5,064 nucleotides of DNA from CAZVAO01 sp964625175 (GTDB lineage Bacteria; Bacillota; UBA994; PWPR01): positions 1 through 5,064 of the forward strand of contig CAZVAO010000133.1 in NCBI GenBank assembly GCA_964625175.1, read 5' to 3'. Of the stretch, positions 1 through 4,263 are shown piece by piece. The notes below the pieces were generated by a model. That model was not told where the DNA came from. It worked only from the letters and a program-made list of their open reading frames with translations, and made no database searches. The stretch's first letter is position 1; the number at the start of each line of letters is the position of its first letter. The position numbers were made by a program, and so were the translations under genes.

Positions 1-55
1 CGGCGAGCGCTCCGGTACCCTTAGCGATACCGCGTATAGCGCCTACACCGGTGGC
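1..55. repeat. Terminal direct repeat, left copy (circular overlap)
   Basis: Bases 1-55 are identical to 5010-5064. An exact overlap of this size at both contig ends is what a short-read assembler leaves when it walks once around a circle, and 55 is a common k-mer length. The repeat lies inside a gene whose frame continues across the join, so I read it as one biological copy and a 5009-bp circle, not as two true terminal repeats. Confidence 0.93.
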
Positions 56-136
56 AACTCCTAAAACCGTACCACCGATAGCAAGCGCACCCTTAAGAAT
101 TTTTTTAAAAATCCCCTTACGTTTTTTTTTGGCCAT
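1..136 (-). CDS. N-terminal part of 168-aa basic, Gly-rich protein crossing the circle join
   Basis: The ATG is at 136-134 and the frame runs off the left edge. On the circle it continues from 5009 down to the stop at 4639, giving 168 aa. The start is supported by the preceding GGGGG (146-142), five bases upstream, and by the previous gene's stop ten bases upstream. This part encodes MAKKKRKGIFKKILKG, a strongly basic amphipathic start. A long Gly/Ala/Val stretch with regularly spaced glycines follows (residues about 17-55). Basic, glycine-rich hydrophobic segments of this kind suit a protein that contacts membrane and possibly nucleic acid, for example a minor virion or pilot-type protein. 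That role is inference, as I do not recognise the family. The rest is described at 4639-5064. Confidence 0.85.
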   Translation of the reverse strand, partial: MAKKKRKGIFKKILKGALAIGGTVLGVATGVGAIRGIAKGTGALA

Positions 137-146
137 AGTTACCCCC

Positions 147-779
147 TTACTCTGTTTCCGCTTTGCCTGGTATATATACCGAAAGTATATAACAAGGTGT
201 TGCGGCGGCGCATCTTATCGTTGCGCTCTTAATATAACCCTGAATATTATTGATAATATAACCCTCTACCTGTTGGTAGTTACTTGCCCAGGCGGCCAGG
301 TCTTCGCGCTCCCAGCGTTGGCTATGGCCGTCATCATAAACGATTTCGGCATAGTCGCCGGCCGCCATTGTTGGAATAAACAGCGCGGTAAATTTCGTAA
401 ACTTCGTAGGGTTCAGAGCCAGGATTGCCGCATTACTCGACTTAAACGGCACGGTTCCGCGATTATCTGATGCAACGAAAAAGTCTATTGCCCCTACTGC
501 ACTTGTAACGCCCGAAACCGTTACGTTTTTCGGCCGCATTTCGCCGTCTGCGATTTGCAAATATATATCGTTAGCGGTTTGCGCGCCTACTTTCATGTAT
601 CCGGTCATCGCGTTAAGTCCTGCGGCGGTCCAGTCGTGTAAAACGCCGTCTTCCTGCGTTTCAACTCTCAGACTGGTTAACTGGTTTCCTCCGTGGTTGT
701 ACTTCAGTACTTCAGGGAGATAGGTCATATTGAATGAAAAGGCGACACCTACGCCGCCGGCTGCTGTGTAAATCTTCAT
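147..779 (-). CDS. Putative major capsid protein (210 aa, beta-rich)
   Basis: This is the longest protein of the element. It has no signal peptide or membrane span and few charged helices. Alternating hydrophobic stretches separated by Gly/Asn/Asp turns suggest a beta-sandwich: about residues 34-41, 57-64, 71-77, 85-92, 96-103, 117-122, 129-136, 143-148, 172-190 and 196-204. Jelly-roll major capsid proteins of small membrane-containing phages have this general look and similar or somewhat greater length. I infer the capsid role from size, fold appearance and context: it sits between small membrane proteins, with the 82-aa gene six bases upstream and the 168-aa gene ten bases downstream. No specific sequence match is recognised. 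The leader is A/T-rich (AATAATAAGCT before ATG) with no Shine-Dalgarno, as is usual in Bacteroidota. A spike or other virion protein is the main alternative. Confidence 0.8.
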   Translation of the reverse strand: MKIYTAAGGVGVAFSFNMTYLPEVLKYNHGGNQLTSLRVETQEDGVLHDWTAAGLNAMTGYMKVGAQTANDIYLQIADGEMRPKNVTVSGVTSAVGAIDFFVASDNRGTVPFKSSNAAILALNPTKFTKFTALFIPTMAAGDYAEIVYDDGHSQRWEREDLAAWASNYQQVEGYIINNIQGYIKSATIRCAAATPCYILSVYIPGKAETE

Positions 780-785
780 AGCTTA

Positions 786-1034
786 TTATTTTAGAGACTT
801 GATTTTAAACTTTTTCCCGATGAAAGTTACCAGGATAAAACCGATAACCATAAACACGGCCAGGGCAACAAACTTCAAAGGGTTAAACCCTGGTTTGCCT
901 GGTACTACTTCAGAAAGGGCCGGCGTATAATTCGGCACTTTGTCGGCTGCGACTTTATCCAGGACCGAACCAACGCCAACGCCGGCCAGAACCTGCAACA
1001 GCACTTTAATAACTTGACTTGCTACTGCTCCCAT
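786..1034 (-). CDS. Small two-segment membrane protein (82 aa)
   Basis: Residues 3-25 form a hydrophobic, Gly/Val-rich helix with a single Lys. A Pro-rich linker follows (about 34-52). A clear transmembrane helix spans about 55-73, ending in a basic tail (KKFKIKSLK). By the positive-inside rule the tail should face the cytoplasm, or the genome if the protein sits in a virion membrane. The small size and layout fit a virion membrane protein; an inovirus-like coat is less likely because no Zot ATPase is present. The gene precedes the capsid candidate with a six-base gap. Its 5' leader is the unusual 144-base region holding phased A-tracts and an inverted repeat, so it may have its own control. 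No Shine-Dalgarno is visible. Confidence 0.82.
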   Translation of the reverse strand: MGAVASQVIKVLLQVLAGVGVGSVLDKVAADKVPNYTPALSEVVPGKPGFNPLKFVALAVFMVIGFILVTFIGKKFKIKSLK

Positions 1035-1059
1035 ATTGAGTGTAATTTAATTTAAGACA

Positions 1060-1149
1060 AAAAGGTCTTTTATTATTTTATTTCGAATGTCTGCCTATTT
1101 TTCGAGAAAAACAAGAAAAAACACGAAAAAAACACAAAAAAGACCTTTT
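1060..1149. repeat. 12-bp inverted repeat flanking an A-tract region
   Basis: AAAAGGTCTTTT (1060-1071) and AAAAGACCTTTT (1138-1149) are exact reverse complements separated by 66 bases. Each 12-mer is itself nearly palindromic (AAAAG..CTTTT), so the pair could be two operator half-sites for a dimeric protein, or the arms of a long hairpin in single-stranded DNA or RNA. They lie between the stop of the 63-aa gene and the start of the 82-aa gene. Confidence 0.6.
1107..1141. promoter_or_regulatory. Four helically phased A-tracts (predicted bent DNA)
   Basis: A-runs lie at 1107-1111, 1116-1121, 1126-1132 and 1136-1141. Their centres are about 9.5-10.5 bases apart, close to one helical turn, separated by short C/G-containing spacers. 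Phased A-tracts of this kind are known to curve DNA. The position, about 75-110 bases before the start of the 82-aa gene, suits an upstream promoter element or an architectural-protein site. Function is inferred. Confidence 0.55.
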
Positions 1150-1153
1150 AAAG

Positions 1154-1178
1154 CCGTTAAATAAACGATTGAAAACGG
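1154..1178 (-). terminator. Weak stem-loop after the 63-aa gene
   Basis: CCGTT (1154-1158) and AACGG (1174-1178) can pair directly after the stop codon at 1181-1179. In the minus-strand transcript the stem is followed within about 15 bases by a U-rich stretch. The 5-bp stem and 15-nt loop are weak for an intrinsic terminator; at best it attenuates. Confidence 0.25.
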
Positions 1179-1370
1179 TTAATAGTCGCGCCGCTTAAAT
1201 GTAAAAACGTTCAAAATAAAGCGTAAAAAGGCTATTATAAGCGAAAATAAAGCGATTATTATTACCAGGCATACACCGCCGGCGTAAATAATCGCTTTTA
1301 ATGCCGTTAAGATCGCACTTTTATACTTTTCGTTTAACCTGGTCCCGATCTTTTTAAAGATTTGTCGCAT
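1179..1370 (-). CDS. Small membrane peptide (63 aa)
   Basis: I chose the ATG at 1370-1368. It gives a 63-aa product beginning MRQIFKKIGTRL, a basic amphipathic helix, followed by a long hydrophobic stretch at about 19-49 (one long or two short membrane helices) and a short basic end (KRRDY). A TTG at 1445 would add 25 residues, but these look like non-coding sequence rich in GGCC, so I reject it. This is the first gene after the long gene-free region, and so probably the first of the operon. No Shine-Dalgarno is present; the leader is A/T-rich (AAATTATTAGGT). It resembles the small membrane proteins of lipid-containing phages or a holin-like peptide. No family is recognised. Confidence 0.65.
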   Translation of the reverse strand: MRQIFKKIGTRLNEKYKSAILTALKAIIYAGGVCLVIIIALFSLIIAFLRFILNVFTFKRRDY

Positions 1371-1391
1371 ACCTAATAATTTAGTTATAAT

Positions 1392-1399
1392 TAAAACTA
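1392..1399 (-). promoter_or_regulatory. Possible Bacteroidota-type -7 box for the main operon
   Basis: On the minus strand TAGTTTTA matches the Bacteroidota -7 consensus TAnnTTTG at all but the last position and lies 21 bases before the ATG of the 63-aa gene. The region 19-21 bases further upstream has no good TTTG. It is listed because some promoter is expected ahead of the first gene of the long operon. Confidence 0.25.
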
Positions 1400-1552
1400 T
1401 TGCGCCGGCTCCCCTTGACACCGGCCACTTATGCGGCCAAATCAACGCGGCTTTGCCTCTTGGCAGTAACTCCGCACCGTGTCGCCCTTAGTCCTTTGAC
1501 CGTATCGACCGGCCGCCGCCGCTTCCTGGTTATTTTTTTTTTTTGTCAAGTA

Positions 1553-1582
1553 CTCAGCACGGTTGTACCGGCGTTGGCTGAG
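1553..1582. repeat. Branched inverted repeat CTCAGC/GCTGAG
   Basis: CTCAGC (1553-1558) pairs with GCTGAG (1577-1582). Inside is a second perfect stem CGGT-TGT-ACCG (1560-1570). The plus strand is followed by C and six T, which resembles an intrinsic terminator on the plus strand. However, there is no plus-strand gene for it to serve, so a structural role in replication or packaging is an alternative. Confidence 0.45.
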
Positions 1583-1628
1583 CTTTTTTCGCGGCTTTGT
1601 TGCGGTTTACGTTGTGCGTTTTTTGTCT

Positions 1629-1645
1629 CTTACCGATTCCGTAAG
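1629..1645. repeat. Small hairpin CTTAC/GTAAG
   Basis: CTTAC (1629-1633) and GTAAG (1641-1645) form a perfect 5-bp stem with a 7-base loop. Alone it could be chance. It is listed because it lies in a row of hairpins in the gene-free region. Confidence 0.25.
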
Positions 1646-1704
1646 CCAGAACGCTTTTAAAACTGGTTATTTTTATCTTTAATTCTTTTTGCTCGCTATT
1701 GTTA

Positions 1705-1733
1705 CCGGCTTTTCAAGTCAAAAGGATTGCCGG
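1705..1733. repeat. Interrupted inverted repeat with nested stem
   Basis: CCGGC (1705-1709) pairs with GCCGG (1729-1733). A nested CTTTT (1709-1713) can pair with AAAAG (1720-1724), sharing base 1709. Because CCGG is very common in this element, the outer stem alone carries little weight. Confidence 0.3.
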
Positions 1734-1736
1734 CCA

Positions 1737-1762
1737 GGTCAACACTTTTAAGTGTGTTGACC
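1737..1762. repeat. Strong hairpin GGTCAACAC/GTGTTGACC
   Basis: A perfect 9-bp stem (1737-1745 with 1754-1762) encloses an 8-base A/T-rich loop. An alternative fold pairs ACACTT with AAGTGT around TT, giving an 11-bp stem with a 2-base bulge. It lies 16 bases after the stop of the 91-aa gene. On the minus strand it is followed by TGGCCGGC rather than a U-run, so it is not a classic intrinsic terminator. It may end transcription by another means, or be an origin or packaging hairpin. Confidence 0.55.
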
Positions 1763-1778
1763 GGTTAAAAAATTTTGG

Positions 1779-2054
1779 CTACTTTTTTTTGTTGCTTTTT
1801 TTCAGATCGGCGCCAATATACCTATGATATTCGATAGTTATCCCGACAAAATAAACATATTGATTTATGCCCTGGACATAGTTATATTCATCTAAATAGA
1901 CGTGCAGGTCCTTAAAAAAAATATGGCGGCCGTATTCCTCGATGCAGCGCGCCATTTCTTTATAATTGCCCTCGATATAATCATTTATGATTACTTTCAT
2001 TAATGACATATCGGAAAGAGTCAAATGTTCAATTAAATCGTGTAGGGAATTCAT
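1779..2054 (-). CDS. Orphan 91-aa protein, last gene before the gene-free region
   Basis: No family is recognised. The protein is soluble, rich in Tyr, Ile, His, Asp and Glu, and mostly helical in appearance up to about residue 60. Aromatic strand-like segments follow (QYVYFVGITIEYHRYIG), then a lysine-rich end (KKSNKKK). It has no membrane span, and I see no HUH, Tyr-recombinase, Walker or zinc motif. It differs from the rest of the cluster in having a convincing promoter of its own about 20 bases before the ATG. A regulator, host-takeover factor or replication accessory protein is possible, but that is only inference from position next to the candidate origin. The stop is TAG, and the A-rich 3' end generates the Lys tail. 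Confidence 0.75.
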   Translation of the reverse strand: MNSLHDLIEHLTLSDMSLMKVIINDYIEGNYKEMARCIEEYGRHIFFKDLHVYLDEYNYVQGINQYVYFVGITIEYHRYIGADLKKSNKKK

Positions 2055-2077
2055 ACGCGGATTCTTAAGGGTTTACG

Positions 2078-2107
2078 CAAATATATAAAATTTTTTTATT
2101 TTACAAC
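2078..2107 (-). promoter_or_regulatory. Bacteroidota-type promoter for the 91-aa gene
   Basis: On the minus strand TATATTTG (2085-2078) matches the Bacteroidota -7 consensus TAnnTTTG at every fixed position. GTTG (2107-2104) lies 18 bases upstream as a -33 element, close to the known TTG/TTTG spacing. The predicted transcription start is near 2070, leaving a short leader before the ATG at 2054. The promoter overlaps the end of the 53-aa gene. It is the best evidence in the window for host phylum. Confidence 0.6.
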
Positions 2108-2257
2108 CGGCAGGGCATATATGATTAACAATTTATCATATTTCGGCGCCAGGCTTACTATGTGCGTAATTATAAACCCCTCTATCAGTTTGCTTTCTAT
2201 AAAATCCTGAGTCGCTGCATCAATATTGACAACAATTAATTTTTGTACTGGTTCCAT
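2096..2257 (-). CDS. Small 53-aa protein, translationally coupled
   Basis: The ATG at 2257-2255 follows the TAA of the 141-aa gene with a single base between (TAA-T-ATG), and the frame runs to TAA at 2098-2096. The product begins MEPVQKLIVVNID and has a strand-helix-strand look: LIVVNI (7-12), a helix at about 14-26, FIITHIVSL (28-36) and LLIIYALPVV (43-52). Regular codon structure, tight coupling and sensible amphipathic segments support a real gene despite its size. The compact alpha/beta pattern does not suggest a membrane protein, although the C-terminal stretch is hydrophobic. Function is unknown. Confidence 0.7.
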   Translation of the reverse strand: MEPVQKLIVVNIDAATQDFIESKLIEGFIITHIVSLAPKYDKLLIIYALPVVK

Positions 2258-2258
2258 A

Positions 2259-2684
2259 TTAGTAAGTTATTTTATAGCCTATAAATTTCATATGAGTATA
2301 GGCGGTTGCGGCTAAATATCTAAAATATAGATTTTTTAACCTTACATAATTTTGTGAAAAATTATCTACCGCGCCAACACTATCATAAGAAATAGAGTTA
2401 TTTCCAATTCTAAGAGAATTAACGGCGGCTTCATCGTAAAATTGCACAAAGGCATCAGATGTACCACCGCCAGGGATAGACCCAAAATCCATTTCAGCAG
2501 CTATATAGAGAACGCCGGCAACATTATTATGTAAAGTACTTCCGGTTACACCGCCAATATAAACCATTTGACGGACCGCTGCATTTTCGCCGGTTATTAA
2601 CCGCGCGTGTTGCCAAATAATTCTTTGAGCCGGAGACGCGGCCTTAATTATTTCATCTATTGATTGATGTATATTCGGTATCAT
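2259..2684 (-). CDS. Putative virion protein (141 aa, beta-rich)
   Basis: A helical start (residues 3-30, with IHQSIDEIIKAA) is followed by strand-like segments: QMVYIGG (39-45), VAGVLYIAAEMDFG (55-68), AFVQFY (78-83), NSLRIG (89-94), VRLKNLYFRYLAA (114-126) and HMKFIGYKITY (131-141). A Gly-rich loop IPGGGTS lies at 70-76. There is no signal peptide or membrane span. Both this protein and its upstream neighbour end in a hydrophobic beta segment, as jelly-roll virion proteins often do. I suggest a minor capsid, penton or spike protein from composition and context only. The gene starts two bases after the stop of the 149-aa gene and is followed after one base by the 53-aa gene, so the three are likely translated together. 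Confidence 0.8.
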   Translation of the reverse strand: MIPNIHQSIDEIIKAASPAQRIIWQHARLITGENAAVRQMVYIGGVTGSTLHNNVAGVLYIAAEMDFGSIPGGGTSDAFVQFYDEAAVNSLRIGNNSISYDSVGAVDNFSQNYVRLKNLYFRYLAATAYTHMKFIGYKITY

Positions 2685-2686
2685 AA

Positions 2687-3136
2687 TTAAAACGCTAGTT
2701 TTTCAATAGTTTCTACTAATATTCCAAAATTATAAGTATATGTTTTAACAGGGTCCAGGTTGCTATAATTAAATTGAAAATCAATTTGTTCGGAAATAAA
2801 CCAACTGTCAAAAATATATTGACCGGTTTCGTTAAATATGATCTGCGAACCATTAAAAGACGGTGCCGGCCCTGCAACGTGTTCGAATGTTTTAGTGTAA
2901 AGCGGCGAGCGCGCCGGCAATAGTGCGCCTATTCTTAAATACCATTGTTGCGTTGTATTCATTTCGAGCGGCAAAACGGCGGGGTTTGCCCCTGGTTCAT
3001 TTATCATTAAGTTTAAGGTTATTGATGCAACGCGCATCTTTTGCAAATTAGAATTTAATCTAAAGTGCGGTTGACTGCTAACCATACTTGCAACGGTTTG
3101 TTGCCAATGAGCGCTATATATTTTATTATATGCCAT
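2687..3136 (-). CDS. Putative virion protein (149 aa, beta-rich)
   Basis: I start this gene at the ATG at 3136-3134 (MAYNKIYSAHWQQ). The frame is open further upstream to 3244, but those 36 residues overlap the glucosaminidase gene and look like its shadow. With this start the overlap is 11 bases. Strand-like segments occur at about 34-45 (MRVASITLNLMI), 65-72 (WYLRIGAL), 98-101, 106-114 (QYIFDSWFI), 117-123 (QIDFQFN) and 132-145 (TYTYNFGILVETIE). There is no membrane span. The pattern suggests a beta-sandwich such as a small jelly-roll. With the next gene it may form a pair of virion proteins, for example receptor-binding spike and penton, or two capsid proteins. The family is not recognised. 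Confidence 0.78.
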   Translation of the reverse strand: MAYNKIYSAHWQQTVASMVSSQPHFRLNSNLQKMRVASITLNLMINEPGANPAVLPLEMNTTQQWYLRIGALLPARSPLYTKTFEHVAGPAPSFNGSQIIFNETGQYIFDSWFISEQIDFQFNYSNLDPVKTYTYNFGILVETIEKLAF

Positions 3137-3638
3137 TCTTCGCAATAAAATACACATTATAAAAGTGTTTAACGCCCTTAAGGTATTCGGCCGGCTCCGC
3201 TTCAAAATATTTTTTGCGGTGCAGATCGTTAACAAACATTTCAATAGATAAATATTGTTCCAGGTAAGCGCGCCGGCGGTAATAGCTTATATAGTCCGCT
3301 ACGCTATCCTCAATACTATTGTATTTCGCATAGCCGTTATATTGTCCGGCCCCCAAAAATTGACCGGCATACTTCATACCAAATAAATTATTTGCTTTGC
3401 GAAAAACGTTGCTTGTAAAGTTGGCGGTTTCGTGTGCCGCCTGGCTTGTTATATACGCGGCTTGAACATACGGCAAACCGTGCATAACAAGTAAGTCAAA
3501 AACTCTTAGGCCGGTAGGGTTAATAGTATTCATCTCTTTTCGGCGGCTTAATGGTATCAAAGTGCGTAGTAATAACGTCACCAAGAGAACCGGCAGCAGT
3601 AAATAAGCTACCCAGGTATGCAAACCACGCGAATACAT
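3126..3638 (-). CDS. Membrane-anchored peptidoglycan hydrolase, GH73-type glucosaminidase
   Basis: This 170-aa protein probably cleaves the GlcNAc-MurNAc backbone of peptidoglycan, for lysis or cell entry. Residues 10-30 form a single N-terminal membrane helix, followed by RRK. The catalytic domain covers about 38-165 and shows hallmarks of the flagellar FlgJ-like / GH73 family: SQAAHETANF with the likely catalytic Glu at 70, NNLFGMKYAG at 83-92, YNGYAKYNSIEDSVADYISYY at 100-120 (YNS and D111/D115 region), and a C-terminal Lys-Tyr-containing segment at 141-155. The start is supported by AAAGGAG nine bases upstream. A second ATG at 3533 would give a soluble form without the anchor. The preceding acidic membrane gene ends 17 bases upstream, and the next gene overlaps by 11 bases. 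This is the only confident function in the window. Confidence 0.88.
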   Translation of the reverse strand: MYSRGLHTWVAYLLLPVLLVTLLLRTLIPLSRRKEMNTINPTGLRVFDLLVMHGLPYVQAAYITSQAAHETANFTSNVFRKANNLFGMKYAGQFLGAGQYNGYAKYNSIEDSVADYISYYRRRAYLEQYLSIEMFVNDLHRKKYFEAEPAEYLKGVKHFYNVYFIAKNGI

Positions 3639-3645
3639 ATTTAAT

Positions 3646-3654
3646 AACTCCTTT
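3646..3654 (-). promoter_or_regulatory. Shine-Dalgarno site of the hydrolase gene
   Basis: On the minus strand AAAGGAGTT lies just after the previous stop codon, with AAAGGAG ending nine bases before the ATG at 3638. It decides in favour of the long, membrane-anchored start. Most other genes here lack such a site, so this gene may be translated more strongly than its neighbours. Confidence 0.65.
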
Positions 3655-3655
3655 C

Positions 3656-3982
3656 TTAACTTTCATCTTTACCGGCTTTTGATTTTTTACCGGCCGGCTC
3701 TGATTTGTTAGGTTTTTCGGCCGCTTGTTTTTCTACTTCTGCGATCTGTTCAGCTGTCAAGTTAATGTTATTTATAACTTGCTCTTTTTCTGTGTTTTCC
3801 GGCTCTGGTAGATCTTCCACCTGGTCAGCTCCAGGATCCTGGTCCTGGTTAACCTGGTCCGGCTCTATTTTGTTAGGTTTTTTAACGCCTGGTTTCTTGT
3901 TATCCAGGATAACACTAAACAGGGCGCCAAAAAATACTACAATAGCCGCTATTGCAATTAAAATACTTCTTTTACTTATCAT
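3656..3982 (-). CDS. Acidic single-span membrane protein (108 aa)
   Basis: Residues 1-5 (MISKR) are basic, 6-26 form a transmembrane helix, and the rest (27-108) is hydrophilic and probably largely disordered. Residues 29-40 are Lys/Pro-rich, 41-68 are acidic and rich in Asp, Gln, Pro and Glu, 70-90 form a likely amphipathic helix (INNINLTAEQIAEVEKQAA), and the end is Lys/Ser-rich. The orientation predicted is N-in, with the tail outside the cytoplasmic membrane or on the outer face of a virion membrane. Its DNA is rich in CCAGG/CCTGG, which the DQ and DPG residues encode. It precedes the hydrolase by 17 bases. It could link membrane and capsid, or assist lysis as a spanin-like part; neither is proven. 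Confidence 0.8.
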   Translation of the reverse strand: MISKRSILIAIAAIVVFFGALFSVILDNKKPGVKKPNKIEPDQVNQDQDPGADQVEDLPEPENTEKEQVINNINLTAEQIAEVEKQAAEKPNKSEPAGKKSKAGKDES

Positions 3983-4033
3983 ATCGTTTTTTTATCCTGG
4001 TTTCGTCTCGATAGTGGTAATAGTCGTAAGAAC

Positions 4034-4261
4034 TTACTTTTTTTTTGACTTCTTAACGCTTAAGAAATTACTTACCCATAGTAAAATCTCAATGATCTTA
4101 CCAATGAATGAATAATTTTTAACTGTTGGTATTATTCTAACAACAGCCTCATAAATACCGGCAAGCAAGGCAACTATAATATGCCAGGTAATTTTTACCG
4201 GCTCCGGCTCCTGAAACATAATAAATGCCAGGAATGAAATTAATGCGAATAGATACGACAT
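4034..4261 (-). CDS. Small multi-span membrane protein, possible holin (75 aa)
   Basis: Hydrophobic segments lie at about 3-17, 24-46 and 52-68. They are separated by a short acidic/Pro loop (QEPEPVK) and a loop with VKNYS, and the protein ends in a strongly basic tail (VKKSKKK). Two or three short membrane spans with a Lys-rich C terminus is the usual look of phage holins, and the hydrolase lies two genes downstream, so holin is a reasonable guess. A virion membrane protein is equally possible in this context. The ATG follows the stop of the 123-aa gene after two bases, so translation is probably coupled. No Shine-Dalgarno is present. A 51-base gap with A/T-rich sequence follows before the 108-aa gene. 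Confidence 0.75.
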   Translation of the reverse strand: MSYLFALISFLAFIMFQEPEPVKITWHIIVALLAGIYEAVVRIIPTVKNYSFIGKIIEILLWVSNFLSVKKSKKK

Positions 4262-4263
4262 AG

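Larger units (their letters stand above)
1371..1778. other. Long gene-free region, candidate replication origin and control region
   Basis: This 408-base stretch between the last gene (91 aa) and the first (63 aa) is the only long non-coding region on the circle. A plus-strand open frame at 1400-1660 is rich in Cys, Arg and Phe from G/C- and T-rich DNA and lacks start signals, so I regard it as non-coding. The region holds a 12-base T run (1533-1544) and at least four potential hairpins (1553-1582, 1629-1645, 1705-1733, 1737-1762). In small circular phage genomes such a region usually carries the origin, the packaging signal and the main promoter. I cannot identify a nick site or iterons. Confidence 0.5.

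Noticed and set aside
51..470. Plus-strand open frame of 139 aa
   Set aside because: It is antisense to the capsid candidate and to the start of the 168-aa gene, has no start signals and a Cys/Arg-rich odd composition.
786..1034. Inovirus-type filamentous phage coat protein
   Set aside because: The two-helix small protein fits superficially, but there is no Zot/gpI-type ATPase or Rep anywhere on the circle, and the beta-rich large proteins do not fit a filamentous phage.
1371..1445. TTG start at 1445 extending the 63-aa gene to 88 aa
   Set aside because: The added residues do not look like a natural protein start, and an ATG with an A/T-rich leader exists at 1370.
1400..1660. Plus-strand open frame of 86 aa in the gene-free region
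   Set aside because: It would be the only plus-strand gene, overlaps the hairpins and the T run (giving FLVIFFFC), and has no plausible start context.
1446..1778. tRNA or other structured RNA gene
   Set aside because: No cloverleaf with the conserved T-loop could be drawn from the hairpins; the stems are isolated and short.
2725..2732. Second TAnnTTTG match (TAATTTTG) upstream of the 141-aa gene
   Set aside because: It has no -33 element at the right distance and lies in A/T-rich coding DNA where chance matches are expected; similar in-gene matches occur at 558-565 and 2809-2816.
3137..3244. Longer start for the 149-aa gene
   Set aside because: The extra 36 residues are Cys/Arg/Leu-rich and lie wholly within the hydrolase gene; the ATG at 3136 gives an 11-base overlap typical of coupled genes.
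3705..4115. Plus-strand open frame of 136 aa
   Set aside because: It is antisense to the acidic 108-aa gene and part of the 75-aa gene; its Ser/Trp/Gly pattern mirrors the CCTGG-rich complement.
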